Of a DNA stretch of 64,000 nucleotides, positions 47,025-58,438 are shown in pieces. Numbering within the stretch: position 1 is the stretch's first letter; every line of letters begins with the position of its first letter. A program made the position numbers and the translations under genes. This DNA is from Nicotiana tabacum (Eukaryota; Streptophyta; Magnoliopsida; Solanales; Solanaceae), in NCBI RefSeq assembly GCF_000715075.1, contig NC_134084.1, positions 3,598,501-3,662,500 on the forward strand, in the 5' to 3' direction. Under the pieces are notes generated by a model. That model was not told the origin of the DNA and did no database searches. It saw only the letters and a list, made by a program, of their open reading frames with translations.

Positions 47025-48410
47025 AGAAACGTTAGGTCATCTCTTCTCATCATCTAAGTGTTGGTAGATAGAGTTTATCGATAAAATTACTGGTAAGAGG
47101 TAACAGGCATTCGATGGAACAATTAAGGTGCGTTCAGACAAATATGGACACCTCTGTTAATTTTTTTTTTAAAACCATAGTGCTTGATCTTTTACCATCA
47201 TGTGACTATAATTGAGCCCAATTCAATTAATTTTGTTACCTTAGTAAATTTCCTAGAAAATAAGCCATGCTTATTAGTAAATTAAGAAGCATTGTACTTT
47301 ACAGAGTATACAAATTTCCAAACACAATCCACTAGTCAGGAGACATGTCAACATCCACCCTGATGTCTATTCCATTTCTTATATAATTCCTAAGATTCAT
47401 TTTATGTGGCACTGTTTGTTTGAACGGAGTTTAAAAAGAATAAAGACTTTTTAAACTTATGGTATTAACTACATCATGACATTTTTGCGGCTAAAAGGCA
47501 TATCATAAAGGGTAATGAGAAGTTTAAACTCTAAAGTTAAATTGTTTTTAAATATATAAATATGGCATTATTTTTAGAACATACTAAATAGGAAATAGTA
47601 TTACATAAAATGAAACAAAGAAAGTAGTAAGTACTAGAAGTCAAGTAGTCAACATCCACATGGCTACTTCCTTTCCACTTCTTATATACTCTCTTCTTTT
47701 CATTTTATATGACAGTGTTTGACTGAGCACAATATTTATGAAAGATGAATATTTTTGATATTTAGTGTCTTACATATGTCATGACAATGAGACTATAAAA
47801 GTATATCATTAAGGATAAAATGAAATATTAGAAATTAAATTATTTTTAAATTTAAAAACGTATCATTCTTTCTTAAACAGTCAAAAAAAGAGTGTTGCCT
47901 AAATAGCTCAATTTCTCATTTCATGTCTTATCTTTCTTGATGATTATTTTCTTTTCCCTTTCAAGTTAGTTTAGGGCATCTTTCTCCCATATTATTATGG
48001 TAAAATACACATATAATGTCTTATCAATTAGTTTTGTATTCATTCAAAATATCTTTAGTGATGATAGTTTCATTAATATATTGTGCACTAGCTTTGGTTG
48101 TTAGTGAGATGATTATGCTTTTCTCATGTAGAATTTGCAGGAACTGACAAGATACATACAAATAAAGAAAAGAGCCATCTCATGTTTCCAGAAAATTAAA
48201 GAGCTAGGGTCCTTTGCCACTTGTTATTTGTCTAGTCACAAGCATAAAGAGAATAAATCACATGCTCCTAGATATTCCAGTAGTAGGTACACCTAAAAAA
48301 TGCAACACATGCAGTGCACGAACTATCCTGTATTCACGTAGTGTTCGAGAAAGAATCGCACCCTGAAGAGTATAATATAGGCTGATTCCACGATTTCAAC
48401 CCATGACCTA
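47025..48410. repeat. Segmental duplicate B (pair of 39290-39430 and 40550-41580)
   Basis: This continues the duplicate whose gene part is 41908-42953, after interruption by unassigned DNA and the MULE. It carries the same two MITE-like stretches (about 47390-47625 and 47690-47890). The decayed SINE-like tail at about 48306-48408 contains GCACGAACTATCCTGTATTC. No gene. Confidence 0.72.
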
Positions 48411-48464
48411 TATGGCACACAAAAGACTTCCCTTTACTTAAAAAACATATGCAACGTACATCTT

Positions 48465-48465
<1 letters not shown>

Positions 48466-48520
<55 letters not shown>

Positions 48521-48548
48521 CATACATACACATACACACACACACACG
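48466..48548. repeat. Compound microsatellite (TA)n(ACAT)n(CA)n
   Basis: About 24 TA units followed by ACATACAT and CA runs. A shorter relative is at 53580-53612, in the partner repeat beyond the LTR element. Confidence 0.95.
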
Positions 48549-48586
48549 AGCAAAAACGTGTACATCTCGACTAATTGGATACCTCG

Positions 48587-51500
48587 TGTTACACCCCATT
48601 TTTTCATACGTGAGAGTATGTCGTAAGTCAACTGATGTAAGCTTAGAAATAAGATTCTATTGGAAGCAAATAAAGTAAGTTAATCATGTTACCTTAGAGG
48701 TTACAAATATTTAAGATCATGAATAACAAGTACCAAGATGGTTGGAAAGGCTTAGAAGCTAAGCAAATTGAAGAAAATAAGTTTCGTCGAAAGTCGATAA
48801 GTTTGGAATGTTATAACATGCACTTTGGGGTGAGACTAGGGTTCTTAACGTGATAAGGAGGTTATGTTATAAGTTATTTTAGGTTTATGATAGTTGTATG
48901 TTACGTTTTGAAGTCAAGCGAGTTGTGGAACAAAAGTTGGCAAAGGTCATCACAAGTTGCTTTTTTAAATGTGCTAAACATTAGGTCAAATGTAGTGGAG
49001 CTTTTCTCCCAATATACCTGGAATTACAGGATGATCCACATATCAAATTGAAGATCTATGAGTCTAATTTCTAATGCATTAAATGGTTTGTCAATACGAT
49101 ATCGGAGTAGAGAGATATTTGCAGTTTTGCGAGACTACACAGACTGTATAAGTGGCAAGTAGGTGTGTCACTAAAGCTTTTTGAGCAATACATTTTGTGT
49201 GTTATATGAGGTCTTTTTGGGATATATTATATGAAGGTATTGGAATCTAGTTTTCAACGCTCTTAACTGTTTGCTCATATGACACACGGATAAAAAGTTA
49301 TAAGCGTTGGAAGAAGGACCAATGCTAGGGTGCCAAGTAGCACCTTTTTGACTTTTCAACAAAATGGATATTTACATCCCTTATCTTGTCTCTTTCCCCA
49401 TTTTTCCAGAAAGCACGACGAAATAACACCTCTAACCTTCCCCTCAATCTCTCCACAAGGGTTTCCAACAAGATTATCATCCGGGGCACGAAATCAAGTA
49501 GCGATAACATTAAAATGATCCCTACGACGTAAGTATCGCTATATTGCCTCTCTTTTTCTTTGTAGTTTGAGTTTTCGAAGATATTTAATAGTTAATAAAA
49601 TGCCTTATTTCTGTATTTAAGCTTTTAAATATAAAGGAAGGTTGATAAATACATTTTGTAATAGCTAGAACCCACGGGACGGTGATCGGAAGTCGTGAGT
49701 TCGAATTATTCGACTTGTTGTGGGCTGTTTTTGGGCTATTTCGTGTTGCTTTTGGGCTGTATATTTTGTTGTTATTTAATGGAGTTTTGGAGGAGAAATT
49801 GTGTGGAGAAACACCAAATAATGGAGAAATGGTGGATTAGTCGTTCTTTGTAACATTTTCGGCGTGTTTGACATTACTATAGTTGTCGTTTTAGGTATGA
49901 AGTGATTGGGGTGTATTGAGCTGTTGTAAGCTAAATGTAACATGGATTTAGACTTTTATCCACTGTAGGAGGTTATTATATTGTGTTCTTGATTCTTGTT
50001 AAGATTATCTTGGCAATGATTAAGTTAAACAACTAGTGAATAAAGTTTCTAATTGAGGATAACTGGAGTTGTGAATTGTTTTCCATGTTATAAATATATA
50101 GTATAAGGATCGAATCATTGATGAATGAATTAATTATCATGTTAATGATACTATTAAGTTAAAGTAAGAAGCCTATAAGGGGTAATATGGGTATATGAAT
50201 TCCAATTGGAGTTTGACGCTCGTTGTGAAGTAGTTGTGACTTGTTGTTATTTTATGGTGTCTTGTTATTGATAATTATGTATTGCTGGATTTCTTTGGTC
50301 ATTGTTGTTGGTATATGGTACTGGAGGAGGCTCTTGTTACTGGGGAGATGCTGCCCAAATTTACATAAACGAGCTACTAGTTTAAGTTGCGAACATAGCC
50401 TTTACTCAACACTAATTTTGAATCTCCTTATGCTATGATAGATTGAGTTGAGTTATTTGAAGAATTACTTGGAAGGTATTAAGGACTCAATGGAGTTAAG
50501 GTATGTTAAGGCAATCCCTTATTTCTTTTGGCATGATCTAAAGTGAAATGAATACGCTATTTCATAACGGATCTACTCCTAGCAACTAAGGTTGTCCATG
50601 TTGTTCTTTCCTTATAAATTTATTCTAAGCAAGTGCGTATGATCCTTGAATCCTACTGAGGTTAATACTGAGGGTATGGATGTCCATAATGTTAATCGAA
50701 GGTGCAATGACCTTAAGTCACTCGGAAAGGTTTAGAACGTGATTCCATGAGTCTAGCATGCATTATATATAGTATCTATTTTACTCTACCGAGCCGCGCT
50801 ATAGTCAGTTGGGTACGACACCTATTGTGCAACCACTGATCAGTTGTGTTTATCGAGCTCCGCGTGGCCGGGTACGATTCTACCAAGCTTTATGATGGCC
50901 GGGTATGTTTTTACCGAGTCCTCTTTGAGGCCGGGTACGATATGATGATGATGATGCCCACAAAGGCGTATATTTTTAAAAGTTTATGTATATATATGTA
51001 TTATGCATTTTATATCAGTAGCCCCCAAGAGGCACTCAGATGTTCCAGGTTGTATCTCCTCTATCTCACTTTATATTACAGTTCTTATTTATGATTTCCT
51101 GCCTTACATACTCGGTACTTTATTCGTACTGACATCCCTTCTGCCTGGGGATGCTGCGTTTCATGCCCGCAGGTCCCGATAGACAGGTTGACATTCCTAC
51201 TAGTAGGCTATCAGCTCAGCGAAAGGTGTTGGTGTACTCCACTTGCTCCGGAGTTGCCTATTTGGTCAATATGATTTGGACATGTATTGATTGGTATGGC
51301 GGGCCCCTGTCCCGACCTTTATGATGTGTATGTACTCTTAGAGGCTTGTAGACGGATGTCATGTATATGAAAGATTGAATGGCCTTATCGACCTATGTTC
51401 AGTATACGAGTGTTCATTTTGGTCTTGTAGGACCGTATGTCACATGTATGAGTTTCTACATCATATTGGGTTGTCATATGTCTAGTATTTTTTTATGTTT

Positions 51501-51635
51501 TATTCTGATTATCTCATGACGACCCTTTGGGCCTATTTACCCATGATAGTATAATAAGAAATGAAAAGCTACGTTGGTACTCGATTGAGTAAGGTACCGG
51601 GTACCCGTCACGGTCCTCCTATTTGGGTCGTGACA
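48587..51635 (+). repeat. 5' LTR of the Tekay/Del-like element (3,049 bp)
   Basis: It starts TGTTACACCC and ends GTCGTGACA. The last 345 bp are repeated at 53172-53515. Around 50790-50945 there are short internal repeats of GGCCGGGTACGA and TACCGAG. No gene is supported within it. Confidence 0.85.
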
Positions 51636-51639
51636 AAAG

Positions 51640-51651
51640 TGGTATCAGAGC
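51640..51651 (+). other. Primer binding site, tRNA-iMet
   Basis: TGGTATCAGAGC begins four bases after the LTR end. It is the standard initiator-Met primer site of plant LTR retrotransposons. Confidence 0.92.
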
Positions 51652-53171
51652 AGTTCTGTCCTAAGGAGTTTACAAACCGGGTCTAGTAGAGTCTTGTTTA
51701 TGGGTGTGTTGTGCACCACACTTATAAGCAGGAGGCTACAGGGCATTTAGGACTATCACTCTTTCTTCTTACTCTAGATCGTGTGGTAGATCTCAGTTGT
51801 AAGAATTCAAACTCTTAGATTCTATTTAATTTATAATACAATGAAATCTACATCCAGAAAGAAGATGGTTGGTAAGAGATTGAATGTGGTTATGGAAAAG
51901 TTGAGTCAGAGGAACTTGATTTTGCATTAAGCTTATGATGAGTAAATGTGAGGTCTTCTGCAGATCATGTGTGTACTAAGACGTGTAAGTTTCTTGATAA
52001 AGAACCCTAAGGCATTCTATCCACCCATATGGTAAAAAGTAATAAGAGAATCAGAAGGTAGATACAAGATACAACAAGTAAAAGAAGCAAGGTGAAGAAG
52101 GGTACGAGTTATCCAGTTAGTGAGATTATCAGTATTTACAATTCATGTAGAGAAATATAACCATTCTGAGTTACTTTCAACAGTAACAGGGATATATACA
52201 ATTGGACACATCCATCTTAATTATGCCCTATAGGAGCTAACAAATATAGTTTAAAAGAAGGATGGGATATTAAGATCCAGCTGGGGTTAGAGTAACCCAA
52301 ATTTGTGGATGGATTGTTATCATTAGCTAACATTTTTGAAGGATAGTGAAAACATGGTAACAGATCTCCTTGCGGGATACCCAGATGGTGCACTCTAGAA
52401 TAGTACAATCATATATGAATACTAGAATGCTCAGAAATTTCAGAAGATAGGCAGTGGAATCCTAGAAGGGATAAATATTTACCTTAGTATGACTCTCGCC
52501 CCTAGTAAAAGAGAGAAGGAGAGAGAGAGAGAGAATTTTAGGCATCCCGAAGAGCTAGTGAGATGAAGCAAGAGGAGCTAAAAGCGAAGAATGTTTTGTT
52601 GAAGTTTTCAGGATAAAGTGATAAACAGAAATATTAGCAAGAGAATAAGAAGAGAGTAAATAAAGTATTATGAGTAAAAGGTGATAAATGGGTGATAACG
52701 GTAAATCAAAATTTGACACGATGATAAAGTCTATAGTCAAGCGAAGGAAAAGACAAGAGGTGACAGACCTTGAGACAATAATAGAGTATAGGCCAACGGC
52801 TATATCCTCATTCAAGAATTGAGCTGGTGACTCGAACGTCATTACCAGAAGGAAAAATTAGATCCCCGTAGTAATAAAATTTAGTATGGGATAGTAAACA
52901 AGATAAAACCGAACATGAATTAGGGACCAGAGGATTTGATAATAGTCGACATTGTGATAACTTCATCGATCGCATTCCGACAATAATAGAATAGACAACG
53001 GACGAATAACCTTTAAAGGTCATTTAGGAAGACGCTTCCCTAAAGAAAACACTCTGAGCAGAGTTAATCTTAAGGGACTATATGTGCCAGTTCCACTAGG
53101 TGTTACCTTCATGCATAAGAAATTCAGTTATCCCTGGTACAGAAGGGTTACCATAGGGCAAGTAAGGGTCA
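51652..53171. other. Residual internal region of the Tekay/Del-like element
   Basis: Leader-like sequence after the primer site, then purine-rich DNA with no gag, RT or integrase motif in any frame. Gag-pol has been lost. A GAGAGAGAGAGAGAGA-like run lies at about 52517-52532. Confidence 0.6.
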
Positions 53172-53515
53172 TTGGTATAGCGGGGCCCTGTCCCGACCTT
53201 TGTGATGTGTATGTACTCTTAGAGGCTTGTAGACAGATGTCATGTATATGAAAGATTGAATGGCCTTATCGGCCTATGTTCAGTGTACGAGTGTTCATTT
53301 TGGTCTTGTAGGACCGTATGTCACATGTATGAATTTCTACATCATATTGGGTTGCCCTATGTCTAGTATTCCTTTATGTTTTATTCTGATTATCTCATGA
53401 CGGCCCTTCTGGCCCACTTACCCATGATGGTATGATAAGAAAGATATGCTACATTGGTACTCGGTTGAGTAAGGTACCGGGTGCCCGTCACGGTCCATCG
53501 ATTTGGGTCGTGATA
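53172..53515 (+). repeat. 3' LTR remnant of the Tekay/Del-like element
   Basis: It matches 51291-51635 with few differences and ends TCGTGATA, one base off the TGACA end of the 5' LTR. Its 5' nine tenths are deleted. Confidence 0.88.
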
Positions 53516-53580
53516 CCTCGAATATCTCTCATCAACATATGCATCGTAAAAATAACTCTACTCACTAAAGTTTTAAACTA

Positions 53581-53612
<32 letters not shown>

Positions 53613-53711
53613 GAGCGAATTTGTGTACATCTCGACTAATTGGATACCTCGAATATCTCTCATCAACATATGCATCGTAAAAATAACTCTACTCACTAAA
53701 GTTTAAACTAG
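53516..53711. repeat. 131-bp direct duplication around the microsatellite
   Basis: CCTCGAATATCTCTCATC starts at 53516 and again at 53647, followed both times by about 65 nearly identical bases to AAACTA. The DNA before the second copy (microsatellite, ACATCTCGACTAATTGGATA) also matches that before the LTR element at 48540-48586, so a tandem duplicate existed before the insertion. Confidence 0.88.
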
Positions 53712-53811
53712 CTATTGAAAAGAAATCATCTAATGTTGCTTGCCTTTTCTTGAATTTGCGCTCCCTATAAAAAACGACTCTGTTCCAAGAGTGAAAAAAA
53801 CATAAAATATC

Positions 53812-53836
53812 AAAAAAAAAAAAAAAAAAAAAAAAA
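53812..53836. repeat. A25 homopolymer
   Basis: 25 consecutive A in the distal promoter of gene 2. The paralogous place upstream of gene 3 (about 60170) lacks it. Confidence 0.95.
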
Positions 53837-53867
53837 GTCTTTGTGGCCTATATTAAGGGAAAATATG

Positions 53868-54054
53868 TTGACTCACCTGAGCTACTTGGAAGATGTATTT
53901 ACTCATTAGATGGAATACTGTAACATGTTGCCCACTTGAGAATTCAAAAGAATTGAGCATTTTATGTAGGAAAAAGTGTACATCAATAATATCAGATAAT
54001 AAGTCCACCATCAAATAATTGACTAAAGTAACATCAAATGCAAAAAGAAGTCAA
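53868..54054 (+). promoter_or_regulatory. Cluster of W-box cores upstream of subtilase gene 2
   Basis: TTGACT at 53868 and 54019, and AGTCAA (same site inverted) at 54049. WRKY factors bind TTGAC(C/T). The region aligns with 60165-60420 upstream of gene 3, where TTGACC at 60210 occupies the place of the first site. P69-type subtilases are known as pathogen-induced, so defence regulation is plausible, but the sites are about 0.9-1.1 kb from the start codon and short enough to occur by chance. Confidence 0.4.
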
Positions 54055-54297
54055 AGTTATCAACTTTAGAACGTTAAAATATGAAAAATATTGAGAAAGC
54101 ATGGCGGCTAATTGGCGGGGTTCTTAATATATTATGGTGCAACTTTATGTATTACAACTTTATTATTCAAAAAATAAATGATTTTAAAGCCAACCAACTT
54201 CATTTAGGGAAACATAAAAGGAGAGTCATTCTTTAAATTTAATAGACAATTCTCAAGATTACTATCAAAAAATTCTTCGAAGGTCAGTGGTCGCACT

Positions 54298-54544
54298 CAG
54301 GGGCGGATTTAGGGGCGCAAGGGGTTCATCCGAACCCCCTTCGCCGAAAAATTACACTGTATATATAAGGCAAAATCTGTTTTTTACCTTTATATATTAA
54401 GTTTTAAACCCCCTTAACACAATCCTAAAGTGTAGTTTAGTGGTCAAGGGGGTTCAAAATCTACATAAGATCATGAGTTCAATTCCCACTAGCTACAAAA
54501 AAATTTTTTGAACCCCCTTCGTGGAGATCTTGCCTCCGCCACTG
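54298..54544. mobile_element. MITE with CAGGGGCGGA / TCCGCCACTG ends
   Basis: Inverted termini CAGGGGCGGA and TCCGCCACTG. The inner parts are also inverted: GGGGTTCATCCGAACCCCC on the left and GAACCCCCTTCG on the right. 247 bp, no ORF. The ends resemble the hAT-type MITE at 38771, but the flanks give no clear duplication. It lies about 320 bp upstream of the gene 2 TATA box. Confidence 0.65.
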
Positions 54545-54864
54545 GTTGTTCGAAATTTGGTGAATAATGGGTTGAGCCTTTACCTTTCTTCACTTAATTA
54601 CAATTAACTCATACATCACGTGTATCAGAACTCTTAGGGGCACTCATTCACATCATTATCCTTTCTTCTCCTTTTTTGAAATCTTTCTTTTAGTTTTAAT
54701 TCTTTTCTTCTCGTAATAATTGTTCTCCTCTTTCGACCAAAGATAAAATTAAAAATTAAAATAAAATTTGTACTATAATTAACATGAGGGCTTTACTGAT
54801 TAAATAATTCAAAAGCCACCCAACTTGCCGCATATATCTTGAACATAGCCAGCCGCCAGAGCAC

Positions 54865-54872
54865 TATATATA
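54865..54872 (+). promoter_or_regulatory. TATA box of subtilase gene 2
   Basis: TATATATA, 123 bp before the ATG at 54988, predicts transcription from about 54895-54905 and a 5' leader of roughly 85-95 nt. Matching positions before gene 1 and gene 3 also have TATA-like runs. Confidence 0.65.
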
Positions 54873-54987
54873 CACTAGTTCAAACAATGCAAAGTATCAA
54901 CTACACTTACCTTAGTACAAAATGTTTTAGCTCATATTATTTCATAAAATATCAAGAAAATAGAAATATCCCAACCCATTTACAGCC

Positions 54988-57246
54988 ATGAAAATCTTGA
55001 AAATTTTCTTGGTTTTTTCCATACTTGGTTGTTTGTCATGGCCTAGCATTCAAGGCGATTTAACGACTTATATAGTACAAGTTGAATCCCCAAAAAGCCA
55101 AATTTCCACTCAATCTTTATCAGATCAGGATCTTGAGGGCTGGTACCGATCTTTATTACCAAATACCATAGCGAGCACGAGCTCAAATGAAGAAGAAGAG
55201 CCACGTTTAGTGTATTCATATCGCAACGTGATGAAAGGTTTTGCAGCAAGATTATCAGCAGAGGAAGTGAAGGAAATGGAGAAGAAAGAGGGGTTTATAT
55301 CTGCATGGCCAGAGAGGATATTGTCGTTACACACTACGCGTACTCCAAGTTTTCTTGGATTGCAACAGAACGAAGGTGTATGGCGACATTCCAATTATGG
55401 GAAAGGTGTGATTATTGGTGTCTTGGACACTGGTATTTCTCCTGACCATCCTTCATTTAGCGACGAAGGAATGCCTCCTCCGCCTGCTAAATGGAAAGGC
55501 AAGTGTGAATCAAACTTCACTACAAAATGTAACAACAAGCTCATTGGCGCGAGGACTTTTCCACAAGCCAATGGCTCGCCAATAGATGATAATGGACATG
55601 GCACACATACTGCTGGCACTGCTGCCGGAGGTTTTGTGAAAGGTGCCAATGTGTTCGGGAATGCTAATGGCACTGCAGTTGGGATTGCCCCTCTTGCTCA
55701 CCTCGCCATTTATAAGGTTTGCGATTCTTTTGGTTGCTCTGATAGTGGCATTTTATCTGCCATGGACGCGGCTATTGATGATGGAGTTGATATCTTATCG
55801 CTTTCCCTTGGTGGAAGTACTAATCCATTCCATAGTGATCCTATTGCACTTGGTGCGTATAGTGCAACACAAAGAGGTATTCTTGTAAGTTGCTCTGCTG
55901 GTAATAACGGTCCATTTGAGAGCACTGTTGTAAATGAAGCCCCGTGGATTCTCACTGTAGGCGCGAGCACTCTTGACAGGAAAATTAAGGCTACTGTTAG
56001 GCTTGGAAATAAAGAAGAATTTGAAGGCGAATCAGCTTTCCATCCAAAGGTTTCCAAGACAAAATTCTTCCCTTTGTTTAATCCTGGAGAAAATTCAACA
56101 GACTCTGATAACTCTTTTTGCGGACCAGGGCTAACTGACCTCAGCCGTGCTATTAAAGGTAAAATAGTTTTGTGCATTGCAGGTGGTGGTTTTAACAGGA
56201 TTGAAAAAGGACAAGCTGTAAAGAACGCTGGAGGCGTTGGCATGATTCTCATTAATCGGCCTCAGGATGGTTTAACTAAATCAGCTGATGCTCATGTCCT
56301 TCCGGCCCTGGATGTTGCTTCTTTTGATGGAAATAATATTATCGAGTATATGAAATCAACAATGAAGCCTGTTGCTAGAATTACATTCCAAGGAACGATA
56401 ATAGGCGATAAGAATGCTCCAGTGCTTGCTGGTTTTTCTTCTCGTGGCCCGAGCATAGCTAGTCCTGGAATCTTGAAACCTGATATTATTGGTCCTGGTG
56501 TTAATATCCTCGCAGCTTGGCCTACTTCTGTCGAAAACAAAACCAACACAAAATCTACCTTCAACATAATTTCTGGTACCTCTATGTCATGTCCTCACCT
56601 TAGCGGAGTTGCAGCATTGTTAAAAAGCGCGCACCCCACTTGGTCCCCTGCAGCTATTAAATCAGCAATCATGACAACGGCTGACATAGTCAATCTTAGC
56701 AACGAATCCCTCCTAGACGAAATGCTCTCTCCTGCTAGAATCTTCGCCTATGGATCAGGACATGTCAATCCATCACGAGCAAATGATCCAGGACTAGTTT
56801 ACGATACACAATTCAAGGACTACATACCTTATTTATGTGGTTTAAATTACACAGATCGACAGATGGGAAGCCTTCTACAACGCAAAACAAGTTGCTCGAA
56901 AGTGAAAAGTATTCCTGAAGCACAACTAAATTACCCTTCATTTTCCATTTCTCTTGGAGCAAATCAACAAACATACACAAGAACAGTGACAAACGTCGGG
57001 GAGGCAAAATCATCTTATCGCGTGGAGATAGTTTCACCACGAAGTGTTTCCGTTGTTGTTAAGCCTTCAACTTTAAAATTTACGAAGTTAAATCAGAAGT
57101 TGACATACCGAGTGACATTTTCCACAACAACAAACATCACAAACATGGAAGTTGTTCATGGATACTTGAAATGGACAAGTAATAAGCATTTTGTAAGAAG
57201 TCCAATTGCTGTTATTCTACAAGAGCCTGAAACACCAGAAGATTAA
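54988..57246 (+). CDS. Subtilisin-like serine protease gene 2, intact (P69/SBT1 type)
   Basis: 752 residues without introns, full family length. A signal peptide (about 1-23, MKILKIFLVFSILGCLSWPS) sends it to the cell wall space. An inhibitor-type propeptide (about 27-112) is removed by self-cleavage, leaving a mature enzyme starting near Thr116 (TTRTPSFLGL). The S8 catalytic triad is Asp147 (GVLDTGI), His204 (DNGHGTHTAG) and Ser532 ([10 protein letters not shown]), with oxyanion Asn306 (SAGNNGP). A protease-associated insert spans about 355-470 and a fibronectin III-like domain about 640-752. NFT, NGT and NYT are possible glycosylation sites. Closest relatives by overall look are tomato P69 pathogenesis-related proteases; phytaspase-like specificity cannot be judged. 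Its ATG context is GCCATGA and it follows a good TATA box. It is the only unbroken member of the array here. Confidence 0.96.
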   Translation: MKILKIFLVFSILGCLSWPSIQGDLTTYIVQVESPKSQISTQSLSDQDLEGWYRSLLPNTIASTSSNEEEEPRLVYSYRNVMKGFAARLSAEEVKEMEKKEGFISAWPERILSLHTTRTPSFLGLQQNEGVWRHSNYGKGVIIGVLDTGISPDHPSFSDEGMPPPPAKWKGKCESNFTTKCNNKLIGARTFPQANGSPIDDNGHGTHTAGTAAGGFVKGANVFGNANGTAVGIAPLAHLAIYKVCDSFGCSDSGILSAMDAAIDDGVDILSLSLGGSTNPFHSDPIALGAYSATQRGILVSCSAGNNGPFESTVVNEAPWILTVGASTLDRKIKATVRLGNKEEFEGESAFHPKVSKTKFFPLFNPGENSTDSDNSFCGPGLTDLSRAIKGKIVLCIAGGGFNRIEKGQAVKNAGGVGMILINRPQDGLTKSADAHVLPALDVASFDGNNIIEYMKSTMKPVARITFQGTIIGDKNAPVLAGFSSRGPSIASPGILKPDIIGPGVNILAAWPTSVENKTNTKSTFNIISGTSMSCPHLSGVAALLKSAHPTWSPAAIKSAIMTTADIVNLSNESLLDEMLSPARIFAYGSGHVNPSRANDPGLVYDTQFKDYIPYLCGLNYTDRQMGSLLQRKTSCSKVKSIPEAQLNYPSFSISLGANQQTYTRTVTNVGEAKSSYRVEIVSPRSVSVVVKPSTLKFTKLNQKLTYRVTFSTTTNITNMEVVHGYLKWTSNKHFVRSPIAVILQEPETPED

Positions 57247-57403
57247 TGTCTTTTCTTTTTAATAATTTGTTCAATTTATAATAAGCCTGTATTAATGGCT
57301 TGTATCCAAAATGTAGAATGAGTGCAAAAATTGCTCATGTTTTATTCTACTGGTGTTATTTCCTTTCTGGTATGGACTAATATTTCTATTTCAATGTTCA
57401 TTA

Positions 57404-57652
57404 CTCCCTCCGTTCCAGTTTATGTGAACCTATTTTCTTTTTGGTCCGTTCCAAAAAGAATGACTCTTTTCTAAATTTGGTAACAATTTAACTTAAACTT
57501 CCAATTCTACCCTTAATGAGAAGCTTTTATAACCACAAAAATACTCTGGACCCCTTCTGACATGTTTATGATCACAAATTCCAAAAATCTTCATTTTTTC
57601 TTAAACTACGTGCCCAGTCAAACAAGTTCACATTGAAATGGAATGGAGGGAA
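57404..57652. mobile_element. Stowaway-like MITE
   Basis: It starts CTCCCTCCGTTCCA, ends TGGAATGGAGGGAA and is flanked by TA on both sides (57402-57403 and 57653-57654), the Tc1/mariner-type signature. 249 bp, no ORF. Located about 160 bp after the gene 2 stop. Confidence 0.85.
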
Positions 57653-57739
57653 TACTTTTTATTTAAGCATTGGCTTTTGACATCTTTTATTTAGGTGGAT
57701 TTCACTTTTCCTGACTTTACCCTAAAATTTAGCATATAA

Positions 57740-57975
57740 AATGACAACTCAGTGTACAAAGCATTTCGCGTTTATGCAGGGCCTGGAAAAGGGCCGCACC
57801 CCAAGAGGGTGTCATGTAGGCAGCCTACCCTGATACAAGCATCAGTAGCCGATTTCACGGCTCGAACTCCTGACCTAGGTCACAAAGAGACAACTTTACC
57901 GTTGCTTCAAGGCTTGCACAATATGGTACTTAAACTATACTATGATTGTCTTCCATCTGCTGATTTGCGACGGTT
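57740..57975 (-). mobile_element. Au-type SINE
   Basis: On the minus strand it has a tRNA-like head with GGTAAAGTTGTCTCTTTG and a B-box-like GGAGTTCGAGCC, then GGGTAGGCTGCCTACATG and GGTGCGGCCCTTTTCC, the order of plant Au SINEs. The tail near 57745 is diverged. Confidence 0.75.
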
Positions 57976-58430
57976 TTAATTTTTAGATAAGATAATTCAC
58001 ATAAATTCAATACAGTAGATTAACAAAATATGTATTTCTACGTATTTGGTTAAAAAGAGATCAGGTATTTTGTGAAAGAACGTGTTTAAAAACATAAAAT
58101 GAATATGCAATTAAGTCGTAAAAATAAGTTCTTGGATTTCGTTTGTTTAATATATAGTCATAATAACTAAAAAGAGACTTTTTTAGTTACTTGATTTGAT
58201 AATTAAACAAATTTTAAAAGAACAAACAAACAAATATAAATCCATATTGACCTAACAATATTGACAAGAAACAAGTTGTTATTTGTTATTAACTCATAAT
58301 CATAGATAAAATAATAAATCACATTCTCCTATTACGTAGCTGTATATTGGGCAGGTGGATTTAATTTACTTTGGGATCTACCTAACACTGTTTTGATAAA
58401 AACATAATCCTTTTACTTATTAACTATAGG
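57976..58430. other. AT-rich intergenic sequence
   Basis: No gene, repeat or RNA signal recognised. Confidence 0.5.
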
Positions 58431-58438
58431 GGTGTACA

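Larger units (their letters stand above)
48587..53515 (+). mobile_element. Internally deleted Ty3/gypsy chromovirus-type (Tekay/Del-like) element
   Basis: A complete 5' LTR (48587-51635) is followed by a tRNA-iMet primer site, 1.5 kb of internal DNA without gag-pol, and only the last 344 bp of a 3' LTR (53172-53515). CCTCG flanks both outer ends (48582-48586 and 53516-53520), so this is one insertion that later lost its middle. A 3-kb LTR starting TGTTACACCCC and ending GGGTCGTGACA with an iMet primer site suits Tekay/Del elements, but no domain remains to prove the lineage. Confidence 0.85.

Noticed and set aside
48334..48631. Minus-strand ORFs rich in Tyr/Ile and Cys/Val across the TA/CA microsatellite
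   Set aside because: They are translations of the microsatellite and have no biological support.
55043..56567. Minus-strand ORFs opposite subtilase gene 2 (up to 180 codons)
   Set aside because: They are shadows of the intact gene. The same antisense frames appear opposite gene 3, as expected from shared sequence.
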